Part shown: in pieces, positions 30,703 through 38,272 of the stretch
How positions within the stretch are numbered: position 1 is the stretch's first letter
Layout of the letters: each line of letters opens with the position of its first letter
From: a virus
IMG/VR virus record: IMGVR_UViG_3300032217_000432
Coordinates: 1 to 39,259 of that record
Reading direction: 5' to 3' (one strand)
DNA: 39,259 bases
Program-made: the position numbers and the translations under genes
Notes under the pieces: model-generated
Databases searched by the model: none
What the model was told of the DNA's origin: nothing
Seen by the model: the letters and a program-made list of their open reading frames with translations, nothing else

Positions 30703-30734
30703 GTTGGTTGGTGCAATCTAACATTTGTTAGGTT
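30703..30734. repeat. 32-nt leader repeat, copy B
   Basis: The partner of 29113-29144: same GTTGGTTGGT block and spacing to a palindrome, with only a few differences. It precedes the 30688 gene. Confidence 0.65.
30717..30732. repeat. Palindrome site 17
   Basis: TCTAACATTTGTTAGG, in the leader of the 53-aa gene and 3 nt from a G/C hairpin. Confidence 0.88.
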
Positions 30735-30755
30735 CGGGGGGCTCGCAACCCCCCG
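30735..30755 (-). promoter_or_regulatory. G/C hairpin after the 162-aa gene
   Basis: CGGGGGG / CCCCCCG, a 7-bp stem with a 7-nt loop, 6 nt after the stop at 30762. No T tract follows, so it is more likely an mRNA stability or attenuation element than a full terminator. Confidence 0.5.
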
Positions 30756-30761
30756 CCCTAC

Positions 30762-31250
30762 TTAGCCGAGTGTGTCGGTATCGCCGCCCATCTGCTCGAA
30801 CGCATCCATCAGGGCCTCTTTGACGTTCGACCATGGGGTGTCGATGTCAGCCTCCTCAGCCTTGAAGATCCGATTGATGATCGTCTTGAGATCCGCAAGG
30901 TTCTGCGCATCGACTTGCGCCCCCCCCGTGACACGGTTCTGAGTCTTGACGCGCCCGGAGGCATCCTTGACGCGCCCCCAGTAGACGTCAATCGTAGGTT
31001 TGTCGAGCCCCCGCTGAGAAAAGGCATCGACAAACTTCGCACGCTCGCCCTTGACGCCCTTGGCGAGTGCGCCCTTGAGATCGAACCAAGGCGTTGTGAT
31101 CTCGCCCTGAGGGTTGACCAGATTAAACTCACGGCACATGGCCGAGGCATAGTTACGGATTAGATCGCCCGTACCCTTGACGCCTGAGGCGAGTGCATCG
31201 CGGGTTGCGTCGAGGCTGAGGACGGGGGCGGTGGTGGTGGTTACGTTCAC
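30762..31250 (-). CDS. Hypothetical early protein, GTG start (162 aa)
   Basis: GTG 31250 has GGAG 6 nt upstream; the open frame extends to 31379, but only through leader sequence and a palindrome with no ribosome site. The sequence (SLDATRDALASGVKGTGDLIRNYASAMCREFNL ... TTPWFDLKGALAKGVKGERAKFVDAF ... KPTIDVYWGRVKDASG) has an internal echo (ALASGVKG / ALAKGVKG, DTPWSNVKEAL) and a helical, soluble character. It is the gene nearest the divergent switch region on the leftward side, so a regulator is plausible, but no DNA-binding motif is certain. Confidence 0.6.
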   Translation of the reverse strand: MNVTTTTAPVLSLDATRDALASGVKGTGDLIRNYASAMCREFNLVNPQGEITTPWFDLKGALAKGVKGERAKFVDAFSQRGLDKPTIDVYWGRVKDASGRVKTQNRVTGGAQVDAQNLADLKTIINRIFKAEEADIDTPWSNVKEALMDAFEQMGGDTDTLG

Positions 31251-31371
31251 GTGGAACTCCTGAAAAACAACCCGGAGGACTGCGCCGGGGAATCGCAATC
31301 GACTCACAATCGATGGATGCATTAGACCATATCGCACCACAAAAAGCAAATATTTCGTGATCGAAATTAAA

Positions 31372-31387
31372 CCTAACAAATGTTAGG
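31372..31387. repeat. Palindrome site 18 (rightmost copy)
   Basis: CCTAACAAATGTTAGG, extended to a 20-bp perfect palindrome (31370-31389, AACC...GGTT). It is the last copy before the late genes. Confidence 0.9.
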
Positions 31388-31429
31388 TTCTGGCTGAAAC
31401 AATGGGGGAAAAAATCGGCTCAAACCGAA

Positions 31430-31451
31430 CCCCACCCATCCCCCACCCCCC
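31430..31451 (-). promoter_or_regulatory. G-quadruplex-type motif on minus strand
   Basis: Four C-runs of 4, 3, 5 and 6 bases separated by 1-2 nt on the + strand, so the minus strand fits the G3+N1-7 quadruplex rule. Further C-runs follow at 31524-31529, 31547-31551, 31557-31560, 31562-31566 and 31583-31588. Confidence 0.55.
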
Positions 31452-31649
31452 AAAGAGGCCAGATCGGAGTCCCGTTTCCCCTCACACTGTGTTCCGTACA
31501 TTCGATTACCTTTTTTAAAAACACCCCCCACTAAAAATATTTAGTACCCCCAAATACCCCACCCCCTTTCTACAGGGAAACACCCCCCTTTGGAGTCCCA
31601 TATACTTGTGCTAGACTAAGTATAGTTTTTCATTGGTGCTACTTTCCCG

Positions 31650-32246
31650 ATGATTGAGTTACAGCCAGAATCCAACCATCCAATTCCGTTTGACCTTTCC
31701 GATGAGCAGCCCAAGACGCATAAAGATGCGGTTGCGGTAGCTGTAAACACGGCATCTCTGCTTGAGCAACTCGGCGGAGATATCCACTATTCGGATGATG
31801 ATTTACACAAAGCCGCCGCATTAATTAACGGGGTGGATAAGTCCCCCGTGCCTAGGCATTTGACTGTGCCTGCGGAAGCAAAAGCAGTATCCCTGCTGAT
31901 TAAACAGTTTGATTTCCAAGCGTTTGCTGACGCACAGCAAGCACGCAACTACATCACTAACAAGCTATTGAAGCTAAGTGACTGCGGTGATCCTAAGCTG
32001 GAATTGAAAGCGTTGGAGCTGCTAGGCAAGCACAGCGATGTGGGTCTGTTTACAGAACGCAGCGAGATTACTGTGATGCACAGCACGAGCAAAACGCTGG
32101 AAGACAGTATTAAAGATAGGATTAGGCGGCTCCTTAACGCAGATGTAATTGATGTGCCGCCCCTCACCGCCGAGCTAGACGAGCCCGAGCCTGAACTAGA
32201 GCTTGAGTTAGAGCAAACTCAGGAGGAAGAAGATGGGGCGGATTGA
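31650..32246 (+). CDS. Terminase small subunit (198 aa)
   Basis: The first late gene, placed directly before and overlapping the large terminase by 14 nt. The middle (IKQFDFQAFADAQQARNYITNKLLKLSDCGDPKLELKALELLGKHSDVGLFTERSEITV) resembles small-terminase proteins of marine and freshwater podovirus-like phages. The tail is very acidic (DEPEPELELELEQTQEEED). It recognises the packaging site and activates the large subunit. ATG 31650 has only a weak ribosome site. The call rests on position and remembered similarity. Confidence 0.75.
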   Translation: MIELQPESNHPIPFDLSDEQPKTHKDAVAVAVNTASLLEQLGGDIHYSDDDLHKAAALINGVDKSPVPRHLTVPAEAKAVSLLIKQFDFQAFADAQQARNYITNKLLKLSDCGDPKLELKALELLGKHSDVGLFTERSEITVMHSTSKTLEDSIKDRIRRLLNADVIDVPPLTAELDEPEPELELELEQTQEEEDGAD

Positions 32247-33753
32247 CGAAGTGACACTGCGGGACATCCCTAGCGTGCTCGGCAAGCTGTCGGATTCGGA
32301 CTTGCGCGTGCTTGAAGCTCAGCTAACTAAGCTTGAGAAGCTAAAAGAGCGCGACCTTTGCCAAGATAAGTTCATCAAGTTCGTAGAAAAGGTGTGGCCC
32401 ACGTTCATTTCCGGTCGGCACCATAAGATTATGGCTGCTGCCTTCGAGCGAGTGGCCAAGGGGGAGCTAAAACGGCTGATTATTAATATGCCGCCCCGCC
32501 ATACTAAGAGTGAGTTCGCCTCTTACCTGCTCCCTGCTTGGTTTTTGGGCAAATACCCAGACAAAAAGGTGATCCAAACATCTCACACCGCTGAATTAGC
32601 TGTCGGCTTCGGTCGAAAAGTGCGAAATTTGGTGGATTCCGACGTTTACGGCAACATTTTCCCCCACCTTAGCCTGCAAGTGGACTCAAAAGCCGCTGGT
32701 AGATGGAACACCAGCAAGGGTGGTGACTATTTTGCTATTGGTGTGGGGGGTGCAGTGACTGGTAAGGGTGCTGACCTACTAATAATAGATGACCCACACA
32801 GCGAGCAAGAGGCTGCACTAGCTGCTACCAACCCTGAAGTCTACGATAAGGTGTATGAGTGGTACACCTCTGGGCCAAGGCAGCGTTTGCAGCCGGGGGG
32901 AGCTATTGTTGTGGTGATGACACGCTGGGCTCAGCGTGATCTAACGGGCCAAGTGATTAAATCCAGCGCCCAGCGCGGGGGTGAAGAGTGGGAGGTGATT
33001 GAGTTCCCTGCCATTATGCCCTCGGGTAAACCCTTATGGCCTGAGTTCTGGTCCCTTGATGAGCTGTCTGCACTCAAGGAGGAGCTACCTAATAGTAAGT
33101 GGCAAGCGCAGTACCAGCAGAACCCTGTTGGCAACGAGTCGGCTATTGTTAAGCGGGACTGGTGGAAGATTTGGGAGAAGGATGAGCCTCCTCCGTGTGA
33201 CTACATCCTTCAGACGTGGGATACGGCGTTTGAAAAGCACCAGCGTGCTGACTATTCCGCAGGCACAACGTGGGGTATTTTTTACAACCCAGAGGACAAC
33301 AACCGCCCAAATATCATTCTGTTAGACACGTACAAAAAGCGTGTTGAGTGGGTTGAGCTAAAGCGCGATGTGTTGGAGCAGTACAACCAGTGGGAGCCAG
33401 ATGGGATGCTGATTGAGAAAAAGGCTACCGGCGCTCCATTGATATATGAACTACGAGCAATGGGTATTCCCGTGCAGGAATACACACCGAGTAAAGGACA
33501 AGATAAGATTGCCCGGTTAAACTCAGTAAGCGACATAATTGCATCAGGTAAGGTTTGGGTGCCACAGACTCGTTGGGCAGAAGAGCTGGTCGATGAGATT
33601 GCGGCTTTTCCTTCAGGCGAACACGACGACTTAGTGGACGCCACTACTTTGGCTTTGATGCGCTTCCGACAAGGTGGTTTTCTGCGGCTACCTACAGATG
33701 AACCGGAAGAAATTAGGTTGTTTAAGGGTTCCCGCAGGACTTCTTTCTACTAA
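32233..33753 (+). CDS. terL: Terminase large subunit (506 aa)
   Basis: The ATP-driven DNA packaging motor and nuclease. Walker A-like PPRHTKSE (residues 87-94), Walker B LLIIDDP (D186-D187), the coupling-type VVMTRW, and RNase H-like nuclease acidic residues in QTWDTAF near 330 and SGEHDDLVDA near 462-470. The length is normal for the family. ATG 32233 has AGGAGGAAGAAG upstream, within the end of the small terminase gene. It docks on the portal encoded next. Confidence 0.95.
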   Translation: MGRIDEVTLRDIPSVLGKLSDSDLRVLEAQLTKLEKLKERDLCQDKFIKFVEKVWPTFISGRHHKIMAAAFERVAKGELKRLIINMPPRHTKSEFASYLLPAWFLGKYPDKKVIQTSHTAELAVGFGRKVRNLVDSDVYGNIFPHLSLQVDSKAAGRWNTSKGGDYFAIGVGGAVTGKGADLLIIDDPHSEQEAALAATNPEVYDKVYEWYTSGPRQRLQPGGAIVVVMTRWAQRDLTGQVIKSSAQRGGEEWEVIEFPAIMPSGKPLWPEFWSLDELSALKEELPNSKWQAQYQQNPVGNESAIVKRDWWKIWEKDEPPPCDYILQTWDTAFEKHQRADYSAGTTWGIFYNPEDNNRPNIILLDTYKKRVEWVELKRDVLEQYNQWEPDGMLIEKKATGAPLIYELRAMGIPVQEYTPSKGQDKIARLNSVSDIIASGKVWVPQTRWAEELVDEIAAFPSGEHDDLVDATTLALMRFRQGGFLRLPTDEPEEIRLFKGSRRTSFY

Positions 33754-33768
33754 GGACTACAGATCAAT

Positions 33769-35475
33769 ATGGCTTCCAATTCAATGATGCCTTCTATTTC
33801 CCAAGCTCCTATGGGCCTTGATAACTTGGAAATGGATGATGCTCCTGCTATTGAGATCGAGATTGAGGACCCGCAAGGGCTAAAAGTGGGTGTTGATGGG
33901 GTTGAAATTGACCTTATGCCCGACACAGGCGAGGCTGGGGATGATGAATTTGACGACAACCTAGCTGAATATATTGATGAGGGCGAGCTAGGGAAGATTG
34001 GTTCTGAGATTACCGCTTTGATTGAGGCCGACATAACCAGCCGTAAAGACTGGACAGATATGTTTGTGCGGGGCTTGGAAGTGCTGGGGATGCGCTATGA
34101 AGAGCGCACGGAACCTTGGAATGGCGCATGTGGTGTGTACTCCACCATCCTGACTGAGGCTGCTGTACGGTTTCAGTCCGAGACGATCATTGAGACGTTC
34201 CCTGCTGCTGGCCCAGTTAAGACCGAGATCATTGGGCAAGTGGATAAAGCCAAGGAAGATGCGGCTGAGCGTGTCCGTGCTGACATGAACTACCAACTGA
34301 CTGAGGTGATGGTCGAGTACCGCCCAGAGCATGAGCGGATGCTGTTTAACTTAGGTCTGATCGGGTCGGCGTTTAAGAAGGTTTACTTTGACCCGACGCT
34401 TGGGCGGCAGGTGTCGATGTTTGTGCCTGCTGAGGATGTAGTTATTCCTTACGGTTCGAGCGGTGCTCGCAGTGCCGAGCGGGTTACGCATGTGATGCGT
34501 AAGACTGAGAATGACATCAAGAAGCTACAAGTAGCTGGGTTCTACGTTGATATTGACTTGGGTGAGCCAATTCGTACGTACACGGACGTAGAAAAGAAAA
34601 AGGCTGATGAGCAGGGGTATAGCCTAACTGAAGATGATCGGTACCAGATCTACGAAGTGCAGATTGACTATGACCTGCCGGGGTATGAGAACGAAGATGG
34701 TATAGCCCTGCCGTACATCATCACGATTGACAAGGGCACGAGTAAGGTCCTATCCATCTACCGTAACTGGAGGGATGGGGATGATAAACACCAGAAGCGT
34801 CAACACTTCGTGCAATATGACTATGTTCCGGGCTTTGGTGCGTATGGCTTTGGGTACATACATTTAATTGGTGGGTACGCACGCGCAGGCACGTCTCTTA
34901 TTCGCCAGCTTGTTGACGCCGGTACGCTGTCAAACCTACCGGGGGGACTGAAGTCTCGTGGGCTGCGGATCAAAGGCGATGACACACCAATTGCTCCGGG
35001 TGAATTCCGCGATGTAGATATTCCTAGTGGGTCGGTCAGGGACAACATAATGCCCCTGCCATATAAAGAACCAAGTCAGGTTTTGGCTGGTCTGCTGGAT
35101 AAGATTACGGAAGAAGGGCGCAGGCTTGGGTCTATTGCTGACATGAAAGTCAGCGACATGAGCGCTAATTCCCCGGTCGGTACCACATTGGCTATTCTTG
35201 AGCGTCAACTCAAGACCATGTCGGCTGTGCAGGCCCGTGTGCATTTCTCAATGAAGCAGGAGTTCAAGCTCCTTAAAGCCATTATTAGGGATTACACCCC
35301 TACCGCATACGAATACAAGCCAGAAACAGGTGATCGTAAAGCCAAGCAAGAAGATTACGACATGGTGGAAGTTATTCCCGTGTCTGATCCCAATAGCGCG
35401 ACGATGGCTCAGCGCATTATGCAGTACCAAGCTGTTATTCAGCTTGCTGCGCAAGCCCCTCAGATTTACAACTAG
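33769..35475 (+). CDS. Portal protein, first part, ending at in-frame TAG (568 aa)
   Basis: The ring at the capsid vertex through which DNA passes. It has an acidic N-terminus, then KDWTDMFVRGLEVLGMRYEERTEPWNGACGVYSTILTEAAVRF, EYRPEHERMLFNLGLIGSAFKKVYFDPTLGR, PAEDVVIPYG and GAYGFGYIHLIGGYARAGTSLIRQLVDAGTLSNLP, the core of portals in this phage group. ATG 33769 with AAGGA upstream. The frame stops at TAG (35473-35475) after AQAPQIYN, then continues in the same frame with matching portal-type sequence to 36261, giving 830 residues if read through. TAG is also a normal stop for other genes here. Confidence 0.9.
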   Translation: MASNSMMPSISQAPMGLDNLEMDDAPAIEIEIEDPQGLKVGVDGVEIDLMPDTGEAGDDEFDDNLAEYIDEGELGKIGSEITALIEADITSRKDWTDMFVRGLEVLGMRYEERTEPWNGACGVYSTILTEAAVRFQSETIIETFPAAGPVKTEIIGQVDKAKEDAAERVRADMNYQLTEVMVEYRPEHERMLFNLGLIGSAFKKVYFDPTLGRQVSMFVPAEDVVIPYGSSGARSAERVTHVMRKTENDIKKLQVAGFYVDIDLGEPIRTYTDVEKKKADEQGYSLTEDDRYQIYEVQIDYDLPGYENEDGIALPYIITIDKGTSKVLSIYRNWRDGDDKHQKRQHFVQYDYVPGFGAYGFGYIHLIGGYARAGTSLIRQLVDAGTLSNLPGGLKSRGLRIKGDDTPIAPGEFRDVDIPSGSVRDNIMPLPYKEPSQVLAGLLDKITEEGRRLGSIADMKVSDMSANSPVGTTLAILERQLKTMSAVQARVHFSMKQEFKLLKAIIRDYTPTAYEYKPETGDRKAKQEDYDMVEVIPVSDPNSATMAQRIMQYQAVIQLAAQAPQIYN

Positions 35476-36261
35476 CCTGTTTTGCATAGGCAGATGATTG
35501 AGGTTTTGGGGGTTAAAAACGCCGATAAATTGGTTCCAGTTGAAGATGACCAACAACCTAAAGACCCGATCAGCGAGAACATGGGATTCCTTAAAGGAAC
35601 CCCTACAAAAGCGTTTATATACCAAGATCATGATGCTCATATTGCAGCGCATCAATCATTTATGCAAGACCCAATGATTGCGCAAACGGTTGGACAAAAT
35701 CCTATGGCGCAACAGATGTCTGCTGCTATGCAAGCGCATATAGCTGAGCACTTGGCGTTTCTTTATCGTAAGAAGATTGAAGAGCAGATGGGAATCCCAC
35801 TGCCACCGCCAGAAGCTAAGCTGCCTGAGGATATTGAGGTCAACCTGTCTAGGCTCGTGGCTCAGGCTAGTACTCAGCTTATGCAGAAGAACATGGCCCA
35901 AGCACAACAGCAGCAAGCTCAGCAGCAGATGCAGGACCCAATTATGCAGATGCAGCAGGCTGAACTTAAGATTAAAGCCCAAGATAGCCAGACTAAAGCC
36001 CAGAAAGTACAGGGTGATTTGGCTATTAAACAGCAGGAGTTGCAGCTTAAAGCTCAAGAACTATCTGCCAAACAGGGTGAAGATCCTAGGATTACGGCCC
36101 TTAAAGCCCAGATGGACATGCAGCAAGCCGCTCAATCCCACGCTCAGCAGCTAGCTCACACAGACCAAGCTCATCAACAGAAGCTGACCCATGCCCAACA
36201 GCAGATGATGCTCAAAGCACAGCAGATGCAAACTAATAAACCAACTACGCCTAAGGAGTAG
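35476..36261 (+). pseudogene. Portal C-terminal part beyond the TAG
   Basis: In frame with the portal: P-V-L-HRQMIEVLGVKNADKLVPVEDD, then ENMGFLKGTPTKAFIYQDHDAHIAAHQSFM and a long Gln-rich helix (QQQQAQQQMQDPIMQMQQAELKIKAQDS) typical of portal tails. It has no convincing start of its own: the first ATG (35494) has only AGG close by. It may be joined to the portal by TAG read-through, be expressed separately, or be the debris of a nonsense mutation or sequencing error. Stop TAG 36259-36261 precedes the next gene by 2 nt. Confidence 0.75.
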
Positions 36262-36263
36262 AG

Positions 36264-36461
36264 ATGGCGACCACTGCGTTTTCCGTGGTTTTAAAAGAGA
36301 TTGAAGACCGGCAACATACTTTAATAGGGGCCCTTAGCTCAGGGGCCGCTAAAGATTACGCCGAGTACAAGCATATGTGTGGAGAAATCCGGGGTCTTTC
36401 TTTTGCGCATTCTTATGTAACCGACCTCGTGCGACGATTGGAGCAAGACGACGATGAGTGA
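36264..36461 (+). CDS. Small conserved head-block protein (65 aa)
   Basis: ATG 36264 with AAGGAG upstream inside the portal-tail end. Sequence: FSVVLKEIEDRQHTLIGALSSGAAKDYAEYKHMCGEIRGLSFAHSYVTDLVRRLEQ, a helical hairpin that I recognise from short genes between portal and scaffold in related phages. It overlaps the GroES-like gene by 8 nt. Probably an assembly helper; function unknown. Confidence 0.7.
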   Translation: MATTAFSVVLKEIEDRQHTLIGALSSGAAKDYAEYKHMCGEIRGLSFAHSYVTDLVRRLEQDDDE

Positions 36462-36855
36462 CATTCTTATTAGCCAAAATGGGCAAACCGCTACAACACT
36501 TCCGGAGTCCCCGGAGGAGAAAGCGCGGCAGATACCTGATCCAGCTACTTTCCATTTGCTTTGCGTACTTCCTGAGATTGAGGATGAGTACGATAGTGGA
36601 TTGGTTAAAGCTAGTCAGACTATGCACTTTGAAGAAGTCCTATCACCCGTGCTGTTTGTGGTGAGAATGGGCCCTGATGCGTATAAAGATGAGAAGCGAT
36701 TTCCATCTGGACCGTCATGTAAGGTGGGTGATTTTGTAATTGTTCGCCCTAATACCGGCACGCGCATCAAAATTCACGGTAAAGAATTCCGCATTATCAA
36801 TGATGATTCGGTTGAAGCCGTTGTCCAAGACCCCCGTGGTCTGTCCCGTGCATAA
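36454..36855 (+). CDS. GroES-like co-chaperonin (133 aa)
   Basis: Residues 28-130 follow the GroES/Cpn10 beta-barrel pattern: FHLLCVLPEIEDEYDSGLVKASQT (first strands and a mobile-loop-like part), SPVLFVVRMGPDAYKDEKRF (the 'V..G.G' strand), CKVGDFVIVRPNTG (the V-x-x-G-D-x-V signature) and KEFRIINDDSVEAVV. Phages use such proteins with host GroEL to fold the major capsid protein, as T4 gp31 does, and it lies in the capsid block just before the scaffold. The start overlaps the previous gene. Confidence 0.8.
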   Translation: MSDILISQNGQTATTLPESPEEKARQIPDPATFHLLCVLPEIEDEYDSGLVKASQTMHFEEVLSPVLFVVRMGPDAYKDEKRFPSGPSCKVGDFVIVRPNTGTRIKIHGKEFRIINDDSVEAVVQDPRGLSRA

Positions 36856-36865
36856 GGAGTGACTC

Positions 36866-37798
36866 GTGGATAAAGAAGCGTTTAAATTTCCGGACGAGAA
36901 AGAGCCGGATGATGACAAAGTGGACTTTGCTATTGAAGGCGAAGCCGCTGATGTTGAGGTAGTTGACGACACTCCGGAGCCAGATCGCGGGCGTAAACCC
37001 ATGACTGAGCCGCCCAAAGAGTTTGCCGACGATGAACTGGCTAAGTACGACGAAAGTGTACGTAAGCGTATCCAGCACTTCACCAAGGGCTACCATGAGG
37101 AGCGGCGGGCTAAAGAAGCTGCCCTGCGAGAGCGCGAGGAAGCGCTCAAAGTTGCTCAAACTATTGTTGAAGAGAACAAAAAGTTAAAGGGCTCCCTAGG
37201 CCAAAACCAAGCTTTTGCCATCGACAACATGAAGAAGTTGGCGGCGAATGAGCTTGAAACGGCTAAGAAGCAATACAAGGAGGCATACGAAGCAGGCGAT
37301 GCCGACGCCCTTGTAGATGCGCAAGAAGCTATTACTACTGCGAAGTTAAAGGCCGAACGTGCCAATAACTTTAAACCTCCTGTACAAGAGGAAAAAAGTA
37401 GTGTAAAAGACGAACCAACTACTCCCGTTGCTGCTCCTCCTGATTACAGAGCGCAAGAATGGCAGCGGAAGAATACGTGGTTTGGGAATGATGAGGAAAT
37501 GACTAGCTTCGCCTTAGGGCTACATACAAAGCTGGTTAATTCCGGAGTTGATCCCAAGTCAGATGAGTACTACGACAGGTTGAATTCTCGCCTTCGTCAA
37601 GTGTTTCCCGAGTCGTTTGAATCGGAGAAACCCGTGGATGCGCCCCCTCCACGCTCTAAATCGAACGTTGCTCCTGCGACTCGTAGCACAGCGCCTAAAA
37701 AGATCGTGCTTACACAAACGCAGGTAAACATCGCCAAAAAGCTAGGCGTTCCTTTGGAACTCTATGCTCGTAAGGTTGCGGAAGAATTGAGGAAATAA
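36866..37798 (+). CDS. Capsid scaffolding protein, GTG start (310 aa)
   Basis: GTG 36866 with AAGGAG 7 nt upstream. It has an acidic disordered N-terminus (DEKEPDDDKVDFAIEGEA), long coiled-coil helices (RRAKEAALREREEALKVAQTIVEENKKLKGSL, DNMKKLAANELETAKKQYKEAYEAGDADALVDAQEAITTAKLKAERA), a Pro-rich hinge, and a short basic C-terminal domain that would contact the capsid protein. Composition and place between the co-chaperonin and capsid genes fit a scaffold. It is removed or recycled during capsid maturation. Confidence 0.8.
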   Translation: MDKEAFKFPDEKEPDDDKVDFAIEGEAADVEVVDDTPEPDRGRKPMTEPPKEFADDELAKYDESVRKRIQHFTKGYHEERRAKEAALREREEALKVAQTIVEENKKLKGSLGQNQAFAIDNMKKLAANELETAKKQYKEAYEAGDADALVDAQEAITTAKLKAERANNFKPPVQEEKSSVKDEPTTPVAAPPDYRAQEWQRKNTWFGNDEEMTSFALGLHTKLVNSGVDPKSDEYYDRLNSRLRQVFPESFESEKPVDAPPPRSKSNVAPATRSTAPKKIVLTQTQVNIAKKLGVPLELYARKVAEELRK

Positions 37799-37800
37799 TC

Positions 37801-38259
37801 ATGACTGAATCTAATCGTTTGACAAGAGAACTTGAATCCCGCGAAAGCGCCGCACGTCCTAAAAAGATGTGGACGCCACCCCAACTATTGCCGGAACCTG
37901 ATCCGGAGCCGGGGTATACGTTCCGTTGGATTCGCCTTAGTACCCTAAACAATCCAGATGCAATCAATATCTCCTCGAAACTTCGGGAAGGTTGGGAGCC
38001 AGTAAAGGCGTCTAGCCAGCCCAAATTGTTTTCCGTCTCTGACCCCAAAAGCCGTTTTCCTGATGGCATTGAGGTTGGCGGACTGCTTTTGTGCAAAATT
38101 CCGTCTGAATTTATGGAACAGCGCGAAGCCTACTATCAACAACAGGCTGATGCGCAGATTAATTCCGTAGATAATAATTTCATGCGCGAGAATGATCCTC
38201 GGATGCCGCTATTTACAAGCAAGCAATCTAAGGTTACATTCGGACGTGGTACAACTTAA
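37801..38259 (+). CDS. Conserved head-block protein (152 aa)
   Basis: ATG 37801 with GAGGAA upstream, 2 nt after the scaffold stop. The core FRWIRLSTLNNPDAINISSKLREGWEPVKASSQPKLFSV then GGLLLCKIPSEFMEQREAYYQQQ is well known to me as a conserved hypothetical of marine and freshwater podovirus-like phages, next to the capsid gene. It is probably a virion-associated or capsid-assembly protein; no catalytic motif. Confidence 0.7.
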   Translation: MTESNRLTRELESRESAARPKKMWTPPQLLPEPDPEPGYTFRWIRLSTLNNPDAINISSKLREGWEPVKASSQPKLFSVSDPKSRFPDGIEVGGLLLCKIPSEFMEQREAYYQQQADAQINSVDNNFMRENDPRMPLFTSKQSKVTFGRGTT

Positions 38260-38272
38260 TTAGGAGTCTTAA

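Larger units (their letters stand above)
31251..31649. promoter_or_regulatory. Divergent switch region between early and late genes
   Basis: About 400 bp without a gene between leftward and rightward blocks. It holds palindrome 18, C-tracts (G-tracts on the minus strand), a T-tract/A-tract and weak -10-like boxes. Promoters for both directions are expected here, but none matches consensus: rightward TTGGAG-16-TAGACT (31590-31617) and leftward TTGCTT-17-TCTAAT are the best I see and are weak, consistent with a phage-activated late promoter. Confidence 0.45.

Noticed and set aside
30689-30724. ATG inside palindrome 17 as start of the 53-aa gene
   Set aside because: In frame, and similar to sites 7 and 13, but it lacks any GGAG upstream; ATG 30688 has AAGGGG.
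31251-31379. TTG-start extension of the 162-aa gene through palindrome 18
   Set aside because: No ribosome site and leader-like composition, while GTG 31250 has GGAG at good spacing.
20782-31387. CRISPR array
   Set aside because: The repeats are 14-16 bp, dispersed over 10.6 kb at irregular distances, and inside genes; there are no spacers and no cas operon. The Cas4-like gene is a phage recombination-type nuclease.
31590-31626. Rightward sigma70 promoter before the small terminase gene
   Set aside because: The best boxes (TTGGAG-16-TAGACT, or TATAGT without a -35) match consensus poorly; mentioned only as part of the switch region.
33769-36261. Genome-wide TAG recoding to explain the portal stop
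   Set aside because: TAG ends several genes at sensible places (16186, 17942, 36259), and no other gene shows an internal in-frame TAG; no suppressor tRNA is visible in this window.
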